The translations under genes and the position numbers were made by a program. Below are positions 1 through 4,444 of a stretch of 5,037 nucleotides of DNA, one piece after another; position 1 is the first letter of the stretch, and every line of letters begins with the position of its first letter. The notes below the pieces were generated by a model, which saw only the letters and a program-made list of their open reading frames with translations, was not told the DNA's origin and ran no database searches. Origin of the DNA: DATAYF01 sp036272735 (GTDB taxonomy: Bacteria > Chloroflexota > Ktedonobacteria > Ktedonobacterales > Ktedonobacteraceae); the NCBI GenBank assembly GCA_036272735.1, contig DATAYF010000451.1:1-5037 (forward strand). Direction: 5' to 3'.

Positions 1-1
1 G

Positions 2-169
2 AAACTGGTGAACCATTTAGGCTTTAGTAAGATTGAGGGAAAAAGGGATGCCTATATATTGGACAACATGAAAAAAGCAGTTAAGCCAATTAGAACATTC
101 TTTAACTCACGAGATGGAATGGATGAAGCTCCCATCTCTCAACCTCGAAACCAACCATCAGCTACCTAA
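2..169 (+). CDS. C-terminal end of an unrecognised protein (5' end outside window)
   Basis: An open frame enters from the left edge and ends at TAA 167-169, leaving 55 visible residues. They begin KLVNHLGFSKIEGKRDAY, continue through a basic stretch (DNMKKAVKPIRTFF), and finish with a polar, low-complexity tail (PISQPRNQPSAT). There is no internal start of note, and the other two frames of this stretch are broken by stops, so this looks like the tail of a longer gene. I do not recognise the family. Its AT-rich codon use matches the hicAB genes that follow, so it may belong to the same acquired segment. The gap to hicA is 76 bases and contains a separate promoter, so co-transcription is possible but not required. 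Confidence 0.5.
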   Translation, partial: KLVNHLGFSKIEGKRDAYILDNMKKAVKPIRTFFNSRDGMDEAPISQPRNQPSAT

Positions 170-203
170 TAAAAAGTCTCTGGAGGATGAATGATCCAAG
201 GGT

Positions 204-224
204 TTTTTGTGTTATCATAGAGAG
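204..224 (+). promoter_or_regulatory. Extended -10 promoter for hicAB
   Basis: TGT followed by TATCAT at 210-218 is an extended -10 (TGn plus a 5/6 match to TATAAT). It would start transcription near 225, about 20 bases before the hicA ATG. No good -35 hexamer is present 16-18 bases upstream, which extended -10 promoters tolerate. It overlaps an in-frame TTG at 207, which argues against using that TTG as the hicA start. Confidence 0.4.
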
Positions 225-245
225 AGAAATGCAAGGAGCTGCATA

Positions 246-449
246 ATGCCACGTAAAGTCAGGCAACTTAAGGCGGACCTAATAAAAGCCGGTTTCACTA
301 TTCGATCTGGAAAAGGAAGCCATACAGTCTGGCACCATCCAATGTTTTCAACGGTAACCGTCATCATCTCTGGAAAAGATGGAGACGATGCAGAAAAATA
401 CCAAGTCAAAGAAGTTCAAAACGCATTGAAGAAATTGAGAGGGATGTAA
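246..449 (+). CDS. hicA: HicA-family toxin (mRNA interferase)
   Basis: This 67-residue protein has the size and pattern of HicA toxins (YcfA-like, dsRBD-like fold), which cleave mRNA when freed from the HicB antitoxin. The N-terminal KVRQLKADLIKAGFTIRSGKGSH matches the family: helix 1, then the conserved Gly-Ser-His with the catalytic histidine at His26, followed by a VWHHP strand. The C-terminal part (KYQVKEVQNALKKL) fits the last helix. I chose ATG 246 because AAGGAG lies at 233-238 with seven bases of spacing; the longer frame from TTG 207 would overlap the promoter and has no ribosome site. The partner hicB starts one base after the stop, so the two form an operon in toxin-first order. 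The key histidine is intact, so the toxin is probably active. Confidence 0.88.
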   Translation: MPRKVRQLKADLIKAGFTIRSGKGSHTVWHHPMFSTVTVIISGKDGDDAEKYQVKEVQNALKKLRGM

Positions 450-450
450 C

Positions 451-660
451 ATGAACCCACGCCACTACTCACTAGAAATCACCTGGGATGAAGATGATAA
501 AATCTACATCGTCAATGTACCTGAACTTCCAGGATGTAAAACCCATGGAAAAACATACGACGAAGCCATTAGCAACGCGACAGAAGTGATTGAACTTTGG
601 ATCGAAGCCGCTCAAAAAGATGGATGGCCCATACCACAACCTAAGGTCTACGTCGCGTAA
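451..660 (+). CDS. hicB: HicB-family antitoxin, short form
   Basis: A 69-residue protein of the HicB/UPF0150 fold, expected to bind and block HicA. It shows the family pattern: strands YSLEITWDEDDKIYIVNVPELPGCKTHG (residues 6-33, with the hallmark VPELPGC), then the helix TYDEAISNATEVIELWIEAAQKDG, ending with PIPQPKVYVA. The start at ATG 451 follows a GAGAGGG ribosome site at 437-443, one base after the hicA stop, so translation is probably coupled. The protein ends right after the core fold and lacks the C-terminal ribbon-helix-helix or HTH DNA-binding domain of longer HicB proteins. Direct autorepression of the operon by HicB alone is therefore uncertain. The AT-rich composition of the pair suggests horizontal acquisition. 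Confidence 0.87.
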   Translation: MNPRHYSLEITWDEDDKIYIVNVPELPGCKTHGKTYDEAISNATEVIELWIEAAQKDGWPIPQPKVYVA

Positions 661-741
661 AACGTATCTACTGACACCAAATTTGACACCATACACGATG
701 CATTTAGATGCACACCATTCACCAAGAATGGACAAAAATAT

Positions 742-785
742 GACCTTTGCAAGCTCGAATAGCCGAGCAGCAGAGGTCTATTTTC
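742..785 (+). terminator. Likely rho-independent terminator after hicAB
   Basis: Bases 742-750 (GACCTTTGC) pair with 770-778 (GCAGAGGTC), nine pairs including one G-U. After a small AA/A internal bulge, GCTCG 753-757 pairs with CGAGC 764-768 around a six-base loop. The stem is followed by TATTTTC. It lies 80 bases after the hicB stop, and no other hairpin is closer. The T tract is imperfect, so a structured 3' UTR is an alternative. Confidence 0.45.
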
Positions 786-883
786 ATCCAAAAAAGCACC
801 ATCACAATTTAGCCCCCATTATATCACTTCTCAACATTTATTTCGCCTTCTTTCGGCCTATACACCAGGACATATCAGACATA

Positions 884-910
884 TGGTATTATTTCAGTAG
901 AAACTGAAAT
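884..910 (+). promoter_or_regulatory. Extended -10 promoter with overlapping operator-like palindrome
   Basis: TGG followed by TATTAT at 884-892 is an extended -10 element. Immediately over the expected start point lies the perfect inverted repeat ATTTCAG-TAGAAA-CTGAAAT (891-910), with 7-bp arms and a 6-base centre. The position, overlapping the -10 and +1, is that of a repressor operator. It could instead be a short hairpin at the 5' end of the transcript. The methyltransferase start codon follows at 934. Confidence 0.4.
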
Positions 911-933
911 CCATCACAAAGGTAGATTAATCC

Positions 934-1668
934 ATGCCACAACCACCACCACCGCTGACGAAGCGTTCGCAGGAGGAAATTTTCGCAACGTATCCCTGGT
1001 GGGATAAAGGGTGTGCGTTGAATGCCATCGTAGGCGAGCGTTGTACCTATATCGAATGCTGCGTGACCCGCGTGTTGGGTCGTGGCGCGCTCCACCAGCA
1101 ACAAATTTTAGAGGTTGGTTGTGGTGGGGGACTGATCAGCGAGGAGTTGGCGCGACGTGGTGCCCAGGTGATTGGTGTCGATCCCTCGCCCGCTGCGCTC
1201 GCAACCGCACGCGCGCACACGCAGCAAAGTGGTCTCGGCTCACAAACCCATTTTCTACAAGCTGCCGCCGAGGCGCTGCCCTTCGCCGCTGGCAGCTTTT
1301 CCGTCATCGTCTGCCTGGACGTGCTCGAACATGTCCACGATCTGCACACCACCATTAGCGAAATTGCCCGCGTGCTGGCTCCTGGTGGCGTCTTTGTCTT
1401 CGATACCATCAATCGTACGTTGATGGCACGTATTGCCTTAATCTGGGTTGGCGAACGCTTCTTCCAGCGCAACGGCCTGGTGCCGGGCTTGCACGAGTAT
1501 CACGCCTTTATCAAACCGGTCGAACTACAACACATGCTCTCGACTCACGCGCTACACGTTAATGAACTGGTTGGCCTGATGCCGACGATGGTCAAAAGGC
1601 GCTTCACGCTGCGTCCGGGCTGGTTTATGGGCGTCTCCTACGGCGGTTACGCCACTAAAACACGCTAG
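934..1668 (+). CDS. UbiG-like class I SAM-dependent methyltransferase
   Basis: A 244-residue protein with a complete Rossmann methyltransferase core. Motif I is ILEVGCGGG (58-66), the acidic ribose-binding residue is Asp83 in GVDPS, AAEALPF follows at 111-117, and motif II is SFSVIVCLDVLEHV (121-134), then RVLAPGG (146-152). The closest family I recognise is UbiG, the O-methyltransferase of ubiquinone synthesis: FDTINRT (156-162), AFIKPVEL (191-198) and the C-terminal YGGYATK correspond to the equivalent UbiG stretches, and the length matches. I withhold the ubiG symbol because members of the suspected phylum generally use menaquinone, so the true substrate may be another phenolic or quinone-like compound. 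The start at ATG 934 has AAAGG at 918-922. The gene stands alone and converges on the XRE-protein gene with a 27-base gap, where I see no clear terminator. Confidence 0.85.
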   Translation: MPQPPPPLTKRSQEEIFATYPWWDKGCALNAIVGERCTYIECCVTRVLGRGALHQQQILEVGCGGGLISEELARRGAQVIGVDPSPAALATARAHTQQSGLGSQTHFLQAAAEALPFAAGSFSVIVCLDVLEHVHDLHTTISEIARVLAPGGVFVFDTINRTLMARIALIWVGERFFQRNGLVPGLHEYHAFIKPVELQHMLSTHALHVNELVGLMPTMVKRRFTLRPGWFMGVSYGGYATKTR

Positions 1669-1695
1669 CCTCGCTTGACTTGGCCACCACGCTCC

Positions 1696-2289
1696 CTATT
1701 TGCCTAGCCAGTACGCTTGCTCCGCTGGCGGCATGCTGCTGCGGGCGACCGCTTGCTCGAAGCTCTGTTTTTGCAGACCCTGCTGCTCTGATTGCGCTCC
1801 TTGCCGTGTCTGGCGACGATTGAGCGCTATCTCTGGCTGGCTCTGCTGCAAAAGGTTGCCAAACTGGTCGATGCTGACCTGGAAAAAGTTCGCCAACCGC
1901 TCCAATTGGCGCTGCGTCAGACTCGTCAGCTCGATTGCCCCCGCCTCGAACTTATTCCACACGTCAACGCTGAGCCGCAAGCCCTGTGCGGCGGCAACCT
2001 TGGTCATCTTGCGCTGCTTGCGCAGTTCGGTCAGCGTCGCCACCGCTGCAGCCTCACCAAAAACACGGTCTAGCGCTCGCTGCCTGGCGCGTTGCGTCAT
2101 GGCAATTACCGGTATGTCCTGCTTGATCGCACTGGCACCGCCGCTGGCGTGATAAGCTGCGATAAAGTCGATCAGCTCTTCTCGTTCGCCGGGATACTCG
2201 TGTAGCAGGCGCATCTGCTCGCCGGTATTGCCATCTGCTTTGGCAGCCAACCAGGCCATCTTGAGTTGTTGCATTTCTGGTGTATTCAT
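1696..2289 (-). CDS. XRE-like HTH protein paired with sigma factor
   Basis: A 197-residue protein in three parts. Residues 1-49 are helical and carry LLHEYPGEREELIDFIAAYH, similar in style to the short 'LLxxHPE...ELxxFxA' helices found in some planctomycete and Chloroflexota regulators. Residues about 84-140 read as an XRE/Cro-type helix-turn-helix: LTELRKQRKMTKVAAAQGLRL, then SVDVWNKFEAGAIE as recognition helix and turn, then QRQLERLANFFQVSIDQF. The tail from residue 145 is glutamine-rich and probably flexible. No membrane segment or zinc-binding HxxxCxxC motif is visible, so it is not a classical ZAS anti-sigma factor. The start ATG 2289 has AAAAGAGG with nine bases of spacing. It follows the sigma gene by 53 bases on the same strand, so an operon is likely. 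Role as anti-sigma, co-regulator or sensor is inference. Confidence 0.65.
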   Translation of the reverse strand: MNTPEMQQLKMAWLAAKADGNTGEQMRLLHEYPGEREELIDFIAAYHASGGASAIKQDIPVIAMTQRARQRALDRVFGEAAAVATLTELRKQRKMTKVAAAQGLRLSVDVWNKFEAGAIELTSLTQRQLERLANFFQVSIDQFGNLLQQSQPEIALNRRQTRQGAQSEQQGLQKQSFEQAVARSSMPPAEQAYWLGK

Positions 2290-2342
2290 AGCGTCAAGCC
2301 TCTTTTCTGTTCTCTCTTCAGTGTTACCCGTGCGCGCCCCTG

Positions 2343-3104
2343 TTATGAATGCTGCTGCATCGTGGTGGATGCCAGGGACGAATAGGCGACAGGCTCTTCT
2401 TCGGCCATGCGCGTGCGCAGATAATCACACGCTCGTTGGTAGCGCGAACGTACCGTGCGCTCTGTGCGTGCGCACAGCTTGGCGATATCATCCCATTTCA
2501 TCTCTTCCATGGCGCGTAGTACCATAATCGAACGATCAAGCGGATCGCTCAAATAGGTCAGGATGCGTTGGCTTTCGTCCTCGGCGTGCATCTGCTCGAA
2601 CTGGTCGTGGGGATCGGCCACATCTGCGCTGATCGGGCCTGTCTCGTCGTTATTGGTCGTCTGCAATGGTTCCATCAATGCCCGTGGAACATGTTGCGGG
2701 CGGCCCGCGGGTCTTCCCTCGGTATCACGCCGGTAGTGCAAGCCTTCCTGGCGCAACACCCGCTTGAATTCGTCGGCGCACAGGCAGCGCAAATAATGCA
2801 CAAAATTCTGGATCATGAACCGCTCGTCAGGATTGAGCATCTCGCGTAACAGGTGCTCATTCATGTTGGCGACGGCCTCTTCGCGCAAGTCGGGACGATG
2901 GCTTAACCCCTTACTGTGAAACAGAAAGGCGGGCGTGCAGCGCTCCAGCAAAGTCTCCGCCAACATACGAGCCGTGGAAGCCTGCCCGGATGCCTGCAAG
3001 CTGCGCACCGTGAGAATGATCTCTTTCTCACTAATTTCGTAATGCCCCTCTGCGTTTCGTCGGCGTAGTCGCTCATCGAGTGTGGGATCGCTTAAGTCGA
3101 TCAT
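2343..3104 (-). CDS. Sigma-70-family (ECF-like) RNA polymerase sigma factor
   Basis: A 253-residue protein with a two-domain sigma layout. The region-2-like part spans roughly residues 74-120 (EEAVANMNEHLLREML... FVHYLRCLCADEFKRVLRQ). A polar linker (about 121-175) follows, including a GRPAGRPQ turn and an acidic stretch. Region 4 is about 178-232: SQRILTYLSDPLDRSIMVLRAMEEMKWDDIAKLCARTERTVRSRYQRACDYLR, with the HTH in WDDIAKL...TVRSRYQRA. It is somewhat longer than typical ECF factors (about 170-200) because of an N-terminal extension and the linker. The start ATG 3104 has GGAG with five bases of spacing. The XRE-like protein follows downstream, suggesting a regulatory pair. The promoter region upstream contains a GAAC-N17-CGT sequence that might be autorecognised. 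Family assignment is fairly firm; the stimulus and regulon are unknown. Confidence 0.75.
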   Translation of the reverse strand: MIDLSDPTLDERLRRRNAEGHYEISEKEIILTVRSLQASGQASTARMLAETLLERCTPAFLFHSKGLSHRPDLREEAVANMNEHLLREMLNPDERFMIQNFVHYLRCLCADEFKRVLRQEGLHYRRDTEGRPAGRPQHVPRALMEPLQTTNNDETGPISADVADPHDQFEQMHAEDESQRILTYLSDPLDRSIMVLRAMEEMKWDDIAKLCARTERTVRSRYQRACDYLRTRMAEEEPVAYSSLASTTMQQHS

Positions 3105-3130
3105 AACATCTCCGATTCGATCACGATTGT

Positions 3131-3154
3131 ACGATGCGATGATTTTTCGCGTTC
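3131..3154 (-). promoter_or_regulatory. Candidate ECF-type promoter of the sigma gene
   Basis: Read on the minus strand, GAAC (3154-3151) is followed after 17 bases by CGT (3133-3131), the core spacing and bases of many ECF promoters (AAC near -35, CGT near -10). A TACAAT hexamer overlaps the CGT and could serve a housekeeping sigma instead, but has no good -35. The sigma start codon is at 3104. Short motifs like these can arise by chance. Confidence 0.25.
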
Positions 3155-3212
3155 GTAGCTTCTATAAACCCTATTCTTTTCGGCTTACTGAAAACGGCAA
3201 TACAAAAACATG

Positions 3213-3242
3213 TGTTACCAAGGCTGTTACCAAGGCTGTTAC
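3213..3242. repeat. 12-bp tandem direct repeat (2.5 units)
   Basis: TGTTACCAAGGC occurs twice back to back (3213-3224 and 3225-3236), followed by a partial third unit TGTTAC (3237-3242). It lies about 110-140 bases upstream of the sigma gene start. It could be a set of binding sites spaced just over one helical turn, or simply a replication-slippage repeat. Confidence 0.85.
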
Positions 3243-3367
3243 AAAGTAAAGTGCAAAGTGTCTATTTGCTGTGTTCACGAGGTGATAGCTATTGTTCTTT
3301 AGGTAGCGGAAGGAGATTTTATCCATTGGCGTGAACTTTAACGAAGGAAAAGGATGCACAAAATGCC

Positions 3368-3491
3368 TGTAGGGACCGATTTATCGTGTCCGCTGTGCCT
3401 TATCGACCAATCAACATCGCAGCAGCAACGATGTCAGGCGTTGGGCTAGTTAGCTGGAAGGAGACGCGGACACGATAAATCGGTCTCTACA
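3368..3491. repeat. MITE-like foldback element (26-bp terminal inverted repeats)
   Basis: Left arm 3368-3393 begins TGTAGGGACCG and right arm 3466-3491 ends CGGTCTCTACA. The 26-base arms match at 25 positions; the single difference would be a G-U pair in one RNA orientation. The 72-base interior has no open frame but contains its own hairpin, ACATCG 3414-3419 with CGATGT 3429-3434. Size, long terminal repeats and lack of coding capacity fit a miniature inverted-repeat element or a large REP-type hairpin. I see no convincing target-site duplication at the edges. An 8-bp inverted pair AGGATGCA/TGCATCCT lies just outside (3351-3358, 3505-3512), possibly by chance. The right end is one base from the stop of the small gene at 3493-3691. 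Confidence 0.75.
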
Positions 3492-3492
3492 T

Positions 3493-3691
3493 CTATTCTC
3501 CGGCTGCATCCTCTGCAAGTGCTTCGGCCACCAGATCTCCAAGAACACGGTCAGATCTGGGGTCGTGAAAGAGCGTTTGCCAGCGCTTTTCTGAAGCTAT
3601 TTCCTCTCTTATAAGCTCAACGATATGCTTTTGCTCGTCTTCCGAAAGCTGTGCAGCTTCGTTAAAATGCATCTCTTAGTGCTTCTATCAT
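3493..3691 (-). pseudogene. Small antitoxin-like gene split by a +1 frameshift at TTT-TAA
   Basis: On the minus strand, ATG 3691-3689 follows GAGG with six bases of spacing and opens MIEALRDAF before a TAA (3664-3662). The frame one base further on carries NEAAQLSEDEQKHIVELIREEIASEKRW and continues QTLFHDPRSDRVLGDLVAEALAEDAAGE to a TAG at 3495-3493. Joining the two with one T skipped gives a 65-residue protein. It has the pattern I recall for small acidic antitoxin-like proteins: (A)LREAFEEAAKLSEEEQ, an ERRW centre, then LADEALAE. The second frame also has its own ATG (3672-3670, 59 residues), but with a poor ribosome site and a stop just before it, so the upstream start is better supported. 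The break is either a one-base insertion in a T run (pseudogene) or programmed +1 slippage, since peptidyl-tRNA-Phe on TTT can re-pair on the next TTT before the stop. Family members usually run a little further after ALAE, so the C-terminus may be clipped near the foldback element. No partner toxin is visible. Confidence 0.55.
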
Positions 3692-3991
3692 GGCTTTCCT
3701 CACTCTCAGGATACGAGTATTTCTCTGTTATCCATCCTCCACGTATTATCAGTGTATCATTAGGTGAACGACCCGTGCAAGGGGGGTCGCTACCATATAC
3801 GACGAAGTCGCATCCCGTGTATGTGGTAGCGACCCCCCTCGCACGGGTCGTCTCTTGTCTACGAGTAGGCGGGACGATGTACAATAAGAAGCAGCTTGAC
3901 TCGTTATTTATAAAGCAAGCAAATTATCGAGACGTATTTTTAGAGAGTATCCCGCTGGTATTCTATCGCATATTAAAGGAAGGTAGTATCG
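3692..3991. other. Divergent intergenic region between the small gene and the proline-rich protein gene
   Basis: This 300-base stretch holds control sequences for genes leading away on both strands plus the second foldback element. For the minus-strand gene, GATAAT at 3750-3745 is a reasonable -10. For the plus-strand gene, TTGTCT 3855-3860 with TACAAT 3880-3885 (19-base spacing), or TTGACT at 3896-3901 with only a weak -10, are possible. None is strong. I see no gene here. Confidence 0.35.
3768..3851. repeat. 84-bp foldback repeat with REP-like nested hairpins
   Basis: Two 33-base arms (3768-3800 and 3819-3851) are inverted copies with only two mismatches, separated by 18 bases. Each arm also contains its own small hairpin, CGACCC with GGGTCG (3769-3774/3784-3789 and 3830-3835/3845-3850), and the centre has CGAC-GAA-GTCG. 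The sequence can therefore fold as one long stem or as separate short ones, as in paired REP/BIME elements. It is GC-rich against an AT-rich background, which marks it as an inserted repeat. It is a different sequence family from the element at 3368-3491. Confidence 0.75.
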
Positions 3992-4375
3992 ATGGCTCAA
4001 AAGCAAAAAACATCATCTTCTGCCAGGCATAAAGACAAGGCACAACAGGTTGTCGTCCCCGATGCCGAACGGCAGCCGGACCCGGCGGTGCAACCAGAAG
4101 CACCCGCTCCCCAACATATCGTACCGCACTATCCCACGTGGCCGACCTCCAAACCCGGCCCCTGGGTGACGCCACCACCTCCAGGCACCAAACCCATCAA
4201 TGCCTGGCGTCGCGAGCAAGTTGTCGAGGTCGGCTACAACCAGGAAACCGGTACACCCGAAACCCTCAGCCCGTTCCGCTACCAGCCCGACGAGGAGAGG
4301 ACCGGTCCCACCAGCCCCGATCAGGCACAGACCGCGCAAGAAGCCCTGCAACGTCGTAAACGTCGCATCGAATAA
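3992..4375 (+). CDS. Proline-rich, probably disordered hypothetical protein
   Basis: A 127-residue protein I do not recognise. Residues 1-20 are basic and polar (MAQKQKTSSSARHKDKAQQ). Residues 23-68 are dominated by proline, including PPPP at 61-64. The best candidate for a conserved patch is HYPTWPTSKPGPWVTPPPPG with INAWRREQVVEVGYN after it (residues 46-83, three tryptophans). The end is charged (EALQRRKRRIE). There is no signal peptide, membrane segment or cysteine, so a soluble, largely unstructured protein is likely. The start at ATG 3992 is strongly supported by AAAGGAAGG at 3975-3983 with eight bases of spacing, and the GC-rich codon use differs from the AT-rich upstream region. It converges on the LacI-type gene, with a large palindrome between them. 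Function unknown. Confidence 0.7.
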   Translation: MAQKQKTSSSARHKDKAQQVVVPDAERQPDPAVQPEAPAPQHIVPHYPTWPTSKPGPWVTPPPPGTKPINAWRREQVVEVGYNQETGTPETLSPFRYQPDEERTGPTSPDQAQTAQEALQRRKRRIE

Positions 4376-4387
4376 TAACCTGACAAC

Positions 4388-4443
4388 AATACATAAAGGA
4401 ACGGTAATGGTTTGGCCAAACCATTACCGTTCCTTTATGTATT
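4388..4443. terminator. Perfect 56-bp palindrome, likely bidirectional terminator
   Basis: Bases 4388-4415 and 4416-4443 are exact inverted copies with no spacer, centred on TTTGG/CCAAA. It sits exactly between two convergent genes: 12 bases after the plus-strand stop and one base from the minus-strand stop. That position favours a shared terminator. The trailing T tracts are weak on both sides (ATTTCT; TATTGTTGTC), so termination efficiency is uncertain. The core GGTTTGGCCAAACC might also bind a dimeric regulator. Confidence 0.6.
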
Positions 4444-4444
4444 T

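Larger units (their letters stand above)
3105..3367. other. AT-rich intergenic stretch upstream of sigma gene
   Basis: Apart from the candidate promoter and the 12-bp tandem repeat, I see no convincing gene here. A minus-strand frame (3171-3359) could encode about 62 residues with a hydrophobic stretch, but it begins with GTG, has no ribosome site and its hydrophobic part is largely the tandem repeat. The base composition changes from GC-rich coding sequence to AT-rich sequence at about 3120. Confidence 0.5.

Noticed and set aside
590..907. Plus-strand frame of 105 codons after hicB
   Set aside because: It starts within hicB in another frame, has no ribosome site, and passes through the terminator-like hairpin and the promoter of the next gene.
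1047..1472. Long minus-strand frame of 141 codons
   Set aside because: Antisense shadow of the methyltransferase gene; cysteine/serine/arginine-rich sequence with no family features.
3171..3359. Minus-strand frame of 62 codons with a hydrophobic segment, upstream of the sigma gene
   Set aside because: It begins with GTG, has no ribosome-binding site, and its hydrophobic part is largely produced by the 12-bp tandem repeat. A small membrane protein is not excluded, but the support is too weak.
3531..3560. CCAGATCT/AGATCTGG inverted repeat
   Set aside because: It lies inside the coding part of the small gene (DPRSDRVLGDLV) with a 14-base loop; most likely incidental codon content.
3368..3851. 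CRISPR array
   Set aside because: The repeats are two different foldback pairs, not regularly spaced direct repeats with spacers.
3609..3884. Minus-strand frame of 91 codons across the foldback
   Set aside because: It overlaps the better-supported small gene in another frame and its N-terminal half is encoded by the palindrome.
3625..4032. Plus-strand frame of 135 codons
   Set aside because: It runs antisense through the small minus-strand gene, then straight through the 84-bp foldback and into the proline-rich gene in another frame. The protein has no family character.
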